Shown: positions 21,436 to 31,579 of the stretch, piece after piece
Position numbering within the stretch: the first letter of the stretch is position 1
Layout: every line of letters starts with the position of its first letter
Assembly: GCA_030672305.1 (NCBI GenBank)
Contig: DAOVGR010000014.1
Location: forward strand, 1-64,000
Source: Thermoplasmatales archaeon
GTDB lineage: Archaea; Thermoplasmatota; E2; DHVEG-1
Reading direction: 5' to 3'
Length of the DNA: 64,000 nt
Translations under genes and position numbers: made by a program
Notes under the pieces: model-generated
The model's database searches: none
What the model was told of the DNA's origin: nothing
The model's input: the letters and a program-made list of their open reading frames with translations, nothing else

Positions 21436-21494
21436 ACCGGTAGAGCAGCTGATTTGTAATCAGCAGGTCGAGGGTTCAAATCCCTTCATCGGCT
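21421..21494 (+). tRNA. tRNA-Thr(TGT)
   Basis: GCCGATG/CATCGGC acceptor, CTGATTTGTAATCAG anticodon arm, GGTTCAAATCC T-arm; overlaps 15 nt of trm5 3' end. Confidence 0.95.
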
Positions 21495-21520
21495 TTTAAC
21501 AAAAAGAACAATTTTAATCA

Positions 21521-23734
21521 TTAATTTTTATTTCTTCTCTTAAACACTAACGTAAACAAAATTGCTATAAATAATAGTATAATTTCATATCCCGGTAATC
21601 CCTCACTTTTCTTTACCTTTATCAATGCATAAGTAAAACTTGTATCACTATCCCCTTCTTGATCAGTAACAGTTAATGTGACAGTATAATTACCTGCTTT
21701 TTTGTAAACATGATAAGAAATAAATCCACTTTCATTATTTCCATCACCAAAATCCCATATAGGGTTAATAGTATCTCCATTATCAGGATCATAACTTCCA
21801 GAACCATCAAATATTATTGTTTTACCTTTTAGGCCTGAGTAATATCCATTTGAAATTGCAACTGGTGGTCTATTAGATTCGCTTCTTATTACAACAGTAG
21901 TGTTAACAGAATTGCTTGAACCATCATTATCTATAACTACCAAATTAACTGTGTATGTCCCCTCACTTTTAAAAGAATGATCAGAAGATATCTCATTTAT
22001 TATACTTGTGTCAGGTGGAAAGGCCCATTTGTAAAAAATAATTTCTCCGTCTGGATCATAACTAGCAGATGCATCAAAAGTAATCGAATCATTTACTTGT
22101 GCATGTATTTCATCACCAACGACATATTCGTTAGGCACACTTATATCTATAATTGGTTTCTTATTATCAAGTGGAGTATTTATAGTAGTAAATATCCAAA
22201 TAGGGGATCTAACTCTTGAATAACTATCTTCTACTTCAGCATACCATACACCTATATAATCATAACCAAGACCTTTATAAGTGTAAGTTGCAGTCTTTCC
22301 TTCAATTGTAGAAGAAAATGCCACAGATGCAGTCCCACCACTTTCAATGTTACGATTTACTCCAATTAAATTATAAGTGTCATTTAAAATGTAATAAAAA
22401 TAAACATCTAATCTTTCTCTATATGATGGAGGATCAGGATCTGTTACTTCAACACTTAATATTGGATTTCTATCAACACCGCTTATTTCATTAGCAGGCG
22501 ATGGATTTGATAAAGAAGGTTGTTTATGATAAATTCCTTTAGGATAATTATCATAAACTCCACTTTTTTTATATTTATATATATCTGGGATATCAACAGA
22601 ATCATATTCAACAGTATTGTTTACATTAGCTGGATCTGGACCATAAAAATCATCCCACCAGTTTCCTATATATCCATTGTCCCATTTATTTTTACCTTCC
22701 TCCTTTGCATTCAGATCTATATTATCTTTAAATCTATTATTGTAAATAGTGTTGTCTTTACTTCCAGGTCTTGTGTATAATCCAGTATGTAAAGAATCAT
22801 CAATGTAATTGTCTCGAATAATGCTATTGGATCCTCCAATACTTATACCCATACCATTTTTTATGATGAAATTTCCACTTACAGTACAAAAATCACCACT
22901 TAAATCAATTCCATAAATGTTGTTACTACTTATTGTATTATTAAAAATCTCATTTTCACTTCCAGAAACAATTAGAGTCCCAGAATATTCATTAAACGCA
23001 ATTGTGTTATTATCGATTAAGGTATTACTACATTCTGAGGCATATATTCCATAAGTACTGTTATCAATGTAATTATTAATAATATGGTTACCGATAGATG
23101 TTGCAATTCTAATACCAGGATTATTAGAACAGTTCCAAACACTATTTTGGTCTAATGTTATCAAATTCGAATTTCCAATATATACTCCTCTTGTACCATT
23201 GATAGTATTATTTCTAATAACTGCTCCATGAGAGCCATCTATTAGAATTCCATAACCATTTTTACTATGGTTTATTAAACAATCAATAACTTTTACACCA
23301 CTTGCTTCTGATGAGATATGAATTACAGCTTTTCTGTGCGATGTTGGTGTCGTATCCATTAATGATAATCTTTCAAGAGAAACAGAATCTGCTACAATAT
23401 CAATTAGATAAGCATTCTTCATTGAACTATTAATCAAAACATCTTCCAAAGATTCAGTTATAATTGTTATAGATTTATCAACAACTACATCACCTGTGTA
23501 TTTTCCTGCAAGAACTTTGATAGTATCACCATCTTGAGCATTATTGACGGCATCCTGAATGTTCTTGTAAGGATTATATAAAGAACCATCAGCTTCATCT
23601 GGGTATCTTTGATCATCATCGACATAAATATCTTTACCAGAAGCTACAGAATGTTCACTATATATGTTTATCACAAAAATACTAATCAATAATGATAGAG
23701 TAATTATACTAACAAGTGCTTTGGATTTATGCAT
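21521..23734 (-). CDS. secreted NosD-type right-handed beta-helix protein with PKD domains and PGF-CTERM-like tail
   Basis: Signal peptide; repeated (I)xNNxI/GI beta-helix rungs; PKD signatures (DPDNGDTINPIWDFGDGNNESG..YHVYKKAGNYTVTLTVTD); LPGYEIILLFIAILFTLVFKRRNKN tail. Confidence 0.87.
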   Translation of the reverse strand: MHKSKALVSIITLSLLISIFVINIYSEHSVASGKDIYVDDDQRYPDEADGSLYNPYKNIQDAVNNAQDGDTIKVLAGKYTGDVVVDKSITIITESLEDVLINSSMKNAYLIDIVADSVSLERLSLMDTTPTSHRKAVIHISSEASGVKVIDCLINHSKNGYGILIDGSHGAVIRNNTINGTRGVYIGNSNLITLDQNSVWNCSNNPGIRIATSIGNHIINNYIDNSTYGIYASECSNTLIDNNTIAFNEYSGTLIVSGSENEIFNNTISSNNIYGIDLSGDFCTVSGNFIIKNGMGISIGGSNSIIRDNYIDDSLHTGLYTRPGSKDNTIYNNRFKDNIDLNAKEEGKNKWDNGYIGNWWDDFYGPDPANVNNTVEYDSVDIPDIYKYKKSGVYDNYPKGIYHKQPSLSNPSPANEISGVDRNPILSVEVTDPDPPSYRERLDVYFYYILNDTYNLIGVNRNIESGGTASVAFSSTIEGKTATYTYKGLGYDYIGVWYAEVEDSYSRVRSPIWIFTTINTPLDNKKPIIDISVPNEYVVGDEIHAQVNDSITFDASASYDPDGEIIFYKWAFPPDTSIINEISSDHSFKSEGTYTVNLVVIDNDGSSNSVNTTVVIRSESNRPPVAISNGYYSGLKGKTIIFDGSGSYDPDNGDTINPIWDFGDGNNESGFISYHVYKKAGNYTVTLTVTDQEGDSDTSFTYALIKVKKSEGLPGYEIILLFIAILFTLVFKRRNKN

Positions 23735-23808
23735 TTTCCCATCTTCTCAGAAAAAAACAAATAACATAGTTGGATTTATAGTTTTCTCATAAGCGATCTG
23801 ATGATTCT

Positions 23809-24261
23809 ATGAAAATCTGTGTTGGCGGAACCTTTAATCGACTTCATAAAGGTCATAAATTGATATTAAGAAAAGCCTTTAAACACGCTGGAAAAGATGG
23901 TACAGTTTTTATTGGACTTGCTACGGGAAGCTTAGTAAGAAATAAAGAAGAAACTAGACATTTAGATAAACGAAAAAAGGAATTAGAAAAATATCTTTTA
24001 AAAGAAGGATATAATATTCAAGCAGAAATTGTTCCAATAACAAATAAATATGGTCTAACTTTAGATGAAGATTTTGATGCAATAGTCATATCCCCAGAAA
24101 CAGAAAGAATTGCTATACAAATAAATCATAAACGCGTTTTAAAAGGCAAAAGACCATTAAAAATTATAAGAATACCTTTTGTTTTAGCAGAAGATGGTAA
24201 ACCTATTAGCTCGACAAGGATAAATAATAAAGAAATTGATGAAAATGGGAATCTACTTTGA
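23809..24261 (+). CDS. coaD: phosphopantetheine adenylyltransferase (archaeal type)
   Basis: GGTFNRLHKGHKLIL nucleotidylyltransferase motif, PISSTRI. Confidence 0.9.
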   Translation: MKICVGGTFNRLHKGHKLILRKAFKHAGKDGTVFIGLATGSLVRNKEETRHLDKRKKELEKYLLKEGYNIQAEIVPITNKYGLTLDEDFDAIVISPETERIAIQINHKRVLKGKRPLKIIRIPFVLAEDGKPISSTRINNKEIDENGNLL

Positions 24262-24318
24262 AGAGATTAATTTAATAAAGGGGATTTTTATACATCGCCT
24301 AAAAAAGGGTGATTATAA

Positions 24319-24618
24319 GTGACATATTTAATCTTTGAAGTAAAATCAGACGAAATTGGGAAGATAAATAAATTAATCAAAGATGATCTTATCAGTAGGC
24401 AAAGCATACTCACCAGAGATTCAAGTTCTTTAAATTTAAAAGGAAATTTTTCCTATGTAAAAATTGAAGGCAGCAATGATGGCCTAAAAAGAGCAAAAGA
24501 ACTTGCTAAAGATCTTGAACTTAAAAAATTAGACGGAAAAAAGGCAAAAGAAATCGATACAAAAATGCAAGAACAAGAGGATTCTGCTGCTTCTGGTATG
24601 GGTATGATTTTTGATTAA
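24319..24618 (+). CDS. conserved small hypothetical protein (99 aa)
   Basis: GTG-start ORF between coaD and HDAC-like gene; no family recognised. Confidence 0.6.
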   Translation: MTYLIFEVKSDEIGKINKLIKDDLISRQSILTRDSSSLNLKGNFSYVKIEGSNDGLKRAKELAKDLELKKLDGKKAKEIDTKMQEQEDSAASGMGMIFD

Positions 24619-25622
24619 ATCTTCCAATATCTACTCATCTCATTTTTAATCTCTTTTATTACTTCATTAACATTTTCTTCTTCTGTTGATTGATCTTTAA
24701 AATCTACTTCTTTACCAATCATTTGCCCCAACTGAGAAACAAGACACTTACCAATCCAATCTAGATTATATCCACCTTCTAAGGTACAAACAATTTTTGG
24801 TTGAATTTCCTGAAATTTTGAAATTATTTCTCTATAAAAATGAGAGGTTAATCTTAAACCCCCTAAAGGATCTAAGTGATGAGAATCATAACCTGAAGAG
24901 AAAATTATCAATTCAGGCTTGAATTGTTTTGCTATTGGTAGAAAAACTTCGTCTATGGTTTTTGAAATAGCATTATCTCCATTTCCATGAGATACTGGTA
25001 TATTAACAGTAAATCCCTCACCTTTGCCGATTCCTGTTTCATTTGTATCTCCAGTTCCAGGATAATGTGGTGATAAATGAAATGATTGATACATTACATC
25101 ATTTCTATCATAAAATATATCTTGTGTACCATTTCCATGATGAACGTCAAAATCAAAAATTAGTATCTTTTTTCCTTGTTTTGTTAGTTCATTTGCAGCT
25201 ATTGCTGCATTATTGAAAAGACAGAATCCCATTGATCTATTTTTTGTTGCATGATGACCGGGAGGTCTGACCAGTGCAAATGCATTATCAACTTTTCCTT
25301 TTAGGACATTGATACTTGCTTTTAATAATCCTCCTGCTGCAAGTCTAGCTGTTTCAAAATCAGAATTACAAACATATGTGTCCATATCTACCCATGCTTC
25401 GTATTCTGTGCTCATCTCCTTGATTTGTTCAATCATTCTCTCAGAATGTATTTCATATAAAAGGTTTTCAGGTAACAATTCAGGCTTTATAAATTCTATA
25501 TCATTATAAAATGGAGTTTTTTTAATTTCTTCAATCATTACATTTAGTCTTTCAGCATTTTCTGGATGTCCTCTATTATTATGTTTACTAAATTCTTCTG
25601 AGAAAACAATCTGTGTTGACAT
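24615..25622 (-). CDS. histone deacetylase-family (AcuC/acetylpolyamine amidohydrolase-like) protein
   Basis: RPPGHHATKNRSMGFCLFNNAAIAA, ILIFDFDVHHGNGTQDIFY, SSGYDSHHLDPLGG, EGGYN motifs. Confidence 0.92.
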   Translation of the reverse strand: MSTQIVFSEEFSKHNNRGHPENAERLNVMIEEIKKTPFYNDIEFIKPELLPENLLYEIHSERMIEQIKEMSTEYEAWVDMDTYVCNSDFETARLAAGGLLKASINVLKGKVDNAFALVRPPGHHATKNRSMGFCLFNNAAIAANELTKQGKKILIFDFDVHHGNGTQDIFYDRNDVMYQSFHLSPHYPGTGDTNETGIGKGEGFTVNIPVSHGNGDNAISKTIDEVFLPIAKQFKPELIIFSSGYDSHHLDPLGGLRLTSHFYREIISKFQEIQPKIVCTLEGGYNLDWIGKCLVSQLGQMIGKEVDFKDQSTEEENVNEVIKEIKNEMSRYWKI

Positions 25623-25722
25623 AAAAATCAATAACAGAAAATATAGCACTTACATATAAATCATAACATTGAATTTAAGTAGATGAACTATATTGATGCT
25701 AAAGATAAAAGAGTTATAAGTT

Positions 25723-28700
25723 GTGAATGATTTGTTAATTGGCATATCACCAGAATATCTTTATTTACATGAAAAAATTCCAAAGGCTATATCAGAATTA
25801 CATAAACCATATTTTTTAGTTTTTTGTCCTAAAGATAGAAATACAGAATCTGCAAGAAAAGACCTTATTAAAAAATGGGAGAACAATAAATCTTCAGATG
25901 ATTCTTTATCCAAAATTAAAGAGATAGGTGAAGTTGAAACCTACCAAAGTTTTTGGGATTCTGGAGCAGATAGAGAGATTTTTAAAGTATTTACTAAAAA
26001 ATCATATTTTGTACCAGATGTAAGTGACTATTTATTTTTCAATCAGGGGTTATATACTGCAGAACATGATATTCCTTATCAACAAAGAGCATTAGTAGAT
26101 CTAGCTGCTGAAGGAAAAACATGGCTTTTTGATACAAATGGAGAAAAAAAGAATCTTAAGGTTTTAGTATATGATATTGAAACATCAGAATTTGAGAAAG
26201 GGAAAGAAAATATTCCGATAGATATCATTGGATTCTCAGATTTTGATATAGTTTTTGATTCAGATAAAGACCTAGAAAAAGAAGAATTTAGTTTTAACAT
26301 TTTAGATTGCCCATCTGATTGGGAGAGTATTGAAGTAAAACAACTTATCTCACGTAATCTTGATGAAGAAATTGATAATCTTTTAAATTTTTGTAGTATT
26401 GTTTCCAAACACGACATAATATCTGGTCATAACATTATTGGTTTTGATAATTTTCATATATATAACAGGTTAAACTGGATTTTAAAAGAAAAGAGAAATC
26501 AACTATCTGATGAAAATAAAAAAATTCTTCAAAATTTTGTAACCAAGAATAGTAGACCTGATAAATCCTTTTATTTTGGGATTCGCTCTGAAGCAGTGCA
26601 ATTCTATCCTTGCAGTCTTGATACATATTTAGGAGTTAGAAAGTTTTATTCTTTCTTGAATGATTTTAGTCTAAAATCAGTTGCTCCATTCCTGGGTATT
26701 GAGGTTAAAGATAGAATAATTTTGACTCCTTCTCAAATTAAAATCGATGAAAGAACTATAAAATATAACAAGCAGGATGTTCAGGAGCAGTTAGGAGTGA
26801 CCCTTAATTTAATTCAACAGTCTCTTCCTCTCGCTTTTACCACTTGTATGCCTTTTGATATGCTACTTTCTTCTGGTGCTGTGTATATGTGGGACCATAT
26901 GTCTCTTATTAGGGCATCTGTCCAAAAAAAGATTATGCCGCCGATTTGTAGAGTAATGTCTATTTCTCAAATTTTGCTGAAATATTTTAAGGATTGTAAA
27001 ACTAGAGAAGATATTGTTAGACAATCTAAAAAAATAAAGGAACAATTGTCAAAGGATTTTGTTCGAGTGATAAAATATGGATATGAAATGCCAAAATGGA
27101 TGGAGGATCCATATGTTATTTATAATGAGAATCCAGCTGATCCTGATGAAAGATTAAATTATCATATGCCTGGTGGTATGACAATGAAACCTGATAAAGA
27201 AGCATTTTCTCATTTTATTCCTTGGTGGTATGTAGTTGTTGCCGATGTTGGAGCAATGTATCCTACAATTCTTAAAGCTATGAATGTGGGTGCAGACACT
27301 GTAAGACTTGCACATAAGACTGAAAAACCTGACGATTGGATTTGGTTAAAAAAACTTCCTGATCGTTTTTTAAGTAGTAGAGATGTAAACTGGAGGAAAA
27401 TTACAAAAGAAGATACTTTTGCAGATGAAGGATTTATGCTTGGCATCAAAATAGACGATAAACCAGGTGTTGTAAATTGTGCTATGACTGGAATTATGAG
27501 TATGATTGCAAAGACAAAAGATGAACTGAAAGAAGCAAAGAAAAGAAACAATGAGGCAGAGTTGCAACGCTTAAAGATGATGTATCAAAGTGTTAAAGGC
27601 GCTCGTAACGCCGGTAGTGTTGATTATTCGCAAAGAATTATTCTCATTAATTCAGAAGGAGAATATGAAAATATTAAAATCGGTGAGTTTGTTGATAAAG
27701 CAATTGATAAATTTGGATATTTTACTGAGAAAATCAATGGTACTGAATTTGAAATTGCCGATATCAAGGATAATTGGAGAGTAGTTTCGATAAATAAGAA
27801 TGGAAAAATTGAAGTCAAGAAAGTAAAACAAGCAGTTAGACATAAATGGAAAGGAAAACTTGTTAAAATCTCGACAAAAAGCGGATTTACAGTTGTTACT
27901 CCAAATCATAGTGTATTTACAATAAAAGATAAAGCGATAAAAGAGATTTCAGCTGGGGAGATTAATGCTGATACTTTGCTTGTTCATGCAAACAAAATTC
28001 CAAATATAGAAAAAAGTCAAAAAATCAACTTGATTAATGCAATAACTAAACCAGGGTATTATGGATTCATAGAAAAAGAAGATTTAAATTATTTTAATGG
28101 TTTGAGAAAAGATTTGGTTAATATAAATCTTAAAGATAATACTTGTACACCCTATTTAAAAATTAAACTTGAAAAACTAAAAAAAATAGATATTCCTGAT
28201 GATCTCTTAAAACATATAACAGTTGGATCAAATGGGAGAAAATCTAGTAGAATTAAATCATATATCAAAATTGATAAGGATCTTGCAGAATTTCTTGGTT
28301 ATTACATTTCTGAAGGCCACACATCTAAAAGAATTATAAATAAAAATCCATTCTATTATATTACAATTTCTAGTGCTTCTAAACAAATGCACAATAGGAT
28401 TCAAGAGATATCTAACAAAATATTTGGTTTAAAGCCATATATGTTAGATAGAAGAAAAACAGCAGGGGTAATTGCATCTACAGTTCACGCAAAAGTTATA
28501 AATCATATCTTTGAAGAAATAATTAAATGTGGAGATAACAGCAGAAACAAACAAATTCCATATCAAATATTATCTGCTTCAAGTTCTGTAAAGGAATCAT
28601 TTTTAAAGGCTTATATGGAAGGCGATGGAAATTTTAAATCTGATATGCCAAATTCCTGTCCATTAGGGAGATTCACAACTAATAGTCGAGATTTAAACGA

Positions 28701-29922
28701 AGATTTGATAACAATACAAAAACAATTTGGAATAAAAATAAACACTTATTTTAGAGAGAGTGAAAAAACATATAATACTAGAATGGTAAATTTTTATAAA
28801 GGAAAAAAAGAGAAATTAGAAGATTGTTATGCAATCCCCCCTAAAAAAATTGAATATATCGATCCATCTTCAGATTATGTTTATGATATAAGTGTTAAGG
28901 ATAACGAAAATTTTATTGATATAAATGGAGGTTTGCTATTACACAATACACATGGCATTTTAGCCGCACCTAGTGTATCTGGTAGACAATTCAATCTTTG
29001 GGGGGCGGCAACAATTACTACAAAAGGACAGTTTATAATGTCTGATACTCTTGATTATTTAAAAAATAAAGGAATCCGTGTTGTATATATAGATACGGAT
29101 GGTGCATATTTAGGATGTTCTCGTTCGGTAGGAAACATTCCTAATCTTTCAAAAGCATTGGACCTTGATGTACCAAATGATGAAAACTCTTGGATTACAA
29201 AACCAGATAAAGCAATAAAAGCAATAGAAGAATGCAACAGCAAATGGCAAAAAGAACTTAATTATCCTGACTTTGAATTAGAGCCCGAAATTCATGACAA
29301 TATGATTTTTGTCAAACATAAGAACTATCTAATTTTTGATAATAAAGATGGAAAAATCGAAATGATTACCAAAGGTAATAATTTCAAGGGCGCAGATAAG
29401 GCAGATATTGCAAGGAAAATTCTCAAAAAGATAATGATCGAAGTCCTAAAAGAAAATCCAACTTGGAAAGACGAGGAAGAAGCAAGAGAATCAGTTAAAA
29501 ACAGTATTATGAACATAACAAAAGAAATCGTTTCAAAACTTGATTTAACCCAGGTAGACCTAGATGATTTAACACTTGTTCAATCTGTTCAACCAGCAAA
29601 AAGGTACAAATTGAATCAGGATGGTTCAATTTCTGTGTTTGGTAAACGTTCTCAAGCATTAGAAAAGCTTATTGGTCAGCCTATAAAGAGTCGTATTAAA
29701 TTCAAATTTGTGGTTACAAAAAGACCTCTTCCAGGTATTATTAAACCATCTAAAAGTGGTGTAAAACCAATTGATTATATGTATCCTGTTGATTTTTTAA
29801 TAAATAAAAACGAAATTGATCTTGATTGGTATAAAAAAATGATTGAAAATTATATCCAGGGAGCATTTGGCTTATCAGATATTGCAATCACTGAGCAAAC
29901 TGGACTAGATGCTTGGATGTAA
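25723..29922 (+). CDS. family B DNA polymerase containing an intein
   Basis: Exo motif YDIETSEF; motif A VVADVGAMYPTIL; motif C VVYIDTDGAYLG; motif B VKGARNAG|THG interrupted by intein; GTG start. Confidence 0.92.
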   Translation: MNDLLIGISPEYLYLHEKIPKAISELHKPYFLVFCPKDRNTESARKDLIKKWENNKSSDDSLSKIKEIGEVETYQSFWDSGADREIFKVFTKKSYFVPDVSDYLFFNQGLYTAEHDIPYQQRALVDLAAEGKTWLFDTNGEKKNLKVLVYDIETSEFEKGKENIPIDIIGFSDFDIVFDSDKDLEKEEFSFNILDCPSDWESIEVKQLISRNLDEEIDNLLNFCSIVSKHDIISGHNIIGFDNFHIYNRLNWILKEKRNQLSDENKKILQNFVTKNSRPDKSFYFGIRSEAVQFYPCSLDTYLGVRKFYSFLNDFSLKSVAPFLGIEVKDRIILTPSQIKIDERTIKYNKQDVQEQLGVTLNLIQQSLPLAFTTCMPFDMLLSSGAVYMWDHMSLIRASVQKKIMPPICRVMSISQILLKYFKDCKTREDIVRQSKKIKEQLSKDFVRVIKYGYEMPKWMEDPYVIYNENPADPDERLNYHMPGGMTMKPDKEAFSHFIPWWYVVVADVGAMYPTILKAMNVGADTVRLAHKTEKPDDWIWLKKLPDRFLSSRDVNWRKITKEDTFADEGFMLGIKIDDKPGVVNCAMTGIMSMIAKTKDELKEAKKRNNEAELQRLKMMYQSVKGARNAGSVDYSQRIILINSEGEYENIKIGEFVDKAIDKFGYFTEKINGTEFEIADIKDNWRVVSINKNGKIEVKKVKQAVRHKWKGKLVKISTKSGFTVVTPNHSVFTIKDKAIKEISAGEINADTLLVHANKIPNIEKSQKINLINAITKPGYYGFIEKEDLNYFNGLRKDLVNINLKDNTCTPYLKIKLEKLKKIDIPDDLLKHITVGSNGRKSSRIKSYIKIDKDLAEFLGYYISEGHTSKRIINKNPFYYITISSASKQMHNRIQEISNKIFGLKPYMLDRRKTAGVIASTVHAKVINHIFEEIIKCGDNSRNKQIPYQILSASSSVKESFLKAYMEGDGNFKSDMPNSCPLGRFTTNSRDLNEDLITIQKQFGIKINTYFRESEKTYNTRMVNFYKGKKEKLEDCYAIPPKKIEYIDPSSDYVYDISVKDNENFIDINGGLLLHNTHGILAAPSVSGRQFNLWGAATITTKGQFIMSDTLDYLKNKGIRVVYIDTDGAYLGCSRSVGNIPNLSKALDLDVPNDENSWITKPDKAIKAIEECNSKWQKELNYPDFELEPEIHDNMIFVKHKNYLIFDNKDGKIEMITKGNNFKGADKADIARKILKKIMIEVLKENPTWKDEEEARESVKNSIMNITKEIVSKLDLTQVDLDDLTLVQSVQPAKRYKLNQDGSISVFGKRSQALEKLIGQPIKSRIKFKFVVTKRPLPGIIKPSKSGVKPIDYMYPVDFLINKNEIDLDWYKKMIENYIQGAFGLSDIAITEQTGLDAWM
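27616..28947 (+). mobile_element. intein (444 aa) with LAGLIDADG-type homing endonuclease domain
   Basis: N-splice block starting Ser (SVDYSQRIILINSEGEYENIKIGE), VVTPNHSVF block B, FLGYYISEGH and FLKAYMEGDG dodecapeptides, C-terminal YVYDISVKDNENFI..GGLLLHN followed by Thr. Confidence 0.95.
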
Positions 29923-30165
29923 AAAAAAAGATGATTAGTATATCCTCAGGCGTTATCTTTTTCCTTTGATCTATAAACTTTTCACATCCATAACATAAAT
30001 ATGAAACAAAGTAGCACGTTACCATTAAACAATTTTATCTTTCAATATAAGAAATCTGTTAAGATTGAACCCATTTAATTGTAACAATAATTACAAATAC
30101 TTTTAAGGAGGATAACAGGAGAGTACATAAGAGAAAATTATTTATTCAAAGAATTGATTTAAAAA

Positions 30166-30258
30166 TGGGGGACCTGGTATTAATAGAATTGGGGAGGTTT
30201 ACTGTACCTGCTTTCCGCTTTGAGGCGCATTCCTCCTACCAATGCATCCTGTCCCCCA
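30166..30258. ncRNA. candidate structured non-coding RNA or bidirectional terminator element
   Basis: TGGGGGAC/GTCCCCCA terminal stem (plus A5/T5 flanks), internal ATTGG+GGAGG / CCTCC-TA-CCAAT helix; CTAAATAAA TATA-like box on minus strand about 25 nt upstream of 30260. Confidence 0.45.
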
Positions 30259-30386
30259 CTTTTTAATCAGATAAGAAACGGTTTTTATTTAGATTTAATA
30301 AGAAAAACATTGAGTTTCAACAAGTAACTAATCTATTATTTTAATAGCATCTCTGTATATACTTTTGTTGAAACAACAATATTTTT

Positions 30387-30710
30387 TTATCCAAATAATG
30401 CGCCAAGTCCTGCAGCTGCTTCTTCTTCTGAAACCTCTTCTTCTTCTTTTTTCTTCTTCTCTTTCTCTTCTTTTTTCTCTTCAGGTTTTCCCTCAGCAGG
30501 TGCTGGTGCGCCCGAGGGTGCAGCAACCACTGGAACTGCAGCAGATTTTATTGCCTTATCGATGTCTACACCTTCAAGAGATGCAGTTAATGCTTTTATT
30601 TTTGCATCATCAGCTTTTACGCCTGCGGCAGTAAGTACTTTTTTTATATTTTCCTCTGTTATTTTTTTTCCTGCAGAGTGAAGAAGCATTGCGCCATATA
30701 TGTATTCCAT
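30387..30710 (-). CDS. rpl12: ribosomal protein L12 (P1-type)
   Basis: [30 protein letters not shown] ... [13 protein letters not shown]. Confidence 0.97.
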   Translation of the reverse strand: MEYIYGAMLLHSAGKKITEENIKKVLTAAGVKADDAKIKALTASLEGVDIDKAIKSAAVPVVAAPSGAPAPAEGKPEEKKEEKEKKKKEEEEVSEEEAAAGLGALFG

Positions 30711-30722
30711 TTTTTCTTCCTC

Positions 30723-31568
30723 CTAAGTTGTTATATTTTTTAAGGCTAGTACATTTGAATGAGCTTTTAAAATCAAATTCTTAATCGTATCCTTATTTGG
30801 GATTCCTTGCTTTATTGCAAGCGATATTGCGCTATTATATGCTTTCATTAATAACGGTTTGATTGTAAGCTCATTAAACCAGCCTGCCTCAATTGCAAGG
30901 TTAAATGAATTATTGAAAGCTTGCTTCATTTTTCCAATAAATTCATCAATATTAATATCTAAAACGTCAGGTTTGAAAATATTTCCATCTTCAAAAACAG
31001 CATGTAAAGACATTCCAATCTCAATAGGGAAGATTTCAAGACGGGTAAGCATTTGGGCTACGCCAACTGGTATCTTTTCTCCCTCTGCGACAATAACCTT
31101 GTCAGATTTAATTATAACTTTTCCTTCTTGTATTGCCGCAGGTATTCCAGCTTTTTGTAGCTCGCCTACAATAGGACCAGGTTTAAAGGGAGTATCTCCA
31201 GCTTTGACCTTAATATCTTGATTAGCTGTTTCACCGCCCTTTGCAGGTGCCATTGTTCTTGTTGCTTTAATCTTAGCAAATAACTTGAATGGATTCATCT
31301 CAGTTGATATAATCGCAGTTTGACCAGTTACTAATTCCTTTAATCCTGAAATACCTTTTACTTTTTTTTCAGCTTCATCAATTGCCCTGAAAATTAACCT
31401 ATTCTTTGCAGAACGAACCGTAGCAATATCATGAAGATTAGTTCTCATTTGTTGCATTTGAGGTGCAGGAATACCTCCAATCTCGACAATCCCTACAACC
31501 TTATTTCTAGTAAGAAGATCGATTAGTTCTTTTACCTCTCCATGTTTCCATTCTGCGATATGAGCCAT
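30723..31568 (-). CDS. rpl10: ribosomal protein L10 (P0), short form
   Basis: WKHGEVKELIDLLTRNKVVGIVEIGGIPAPQMQQMRTNL..; operon rpl1-rpl10-rpl12. Confidence 0.95.
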   Translation of the reverse strand: MAHIAEWKHGEVKELIDLLTRNKVVGIVEIGGIPAPQMQQMRTNLHDIATVRSAKNRLIFRAIDEAEKKVKGISGLKELVTGQTAIISTEMNPFKLFAKIKATRTMAPAKGGETANQDIKVKAGDTPFKPGPIVGELQKAGIPAAIQEGKVIIKSDKVIVAEGEKIPVGVAQMLTRLEIFPIEIGMSLHAVFEDGNIFKPDVLDINIDEFIGKMKQAFNNSFNLAIEAGWFNELTIKPLLMKAYNSAISLAIKQGIPNKDTIKNLILKAHSNVLALKNITT

Positions 31569-31579
31569 AATAAATCAAC

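Noticed and set aside
30166-30258. SRP RNA or tRNA
   Set aside because: Too short and lacks the SRP helix 8 consensus and any cloverleaf
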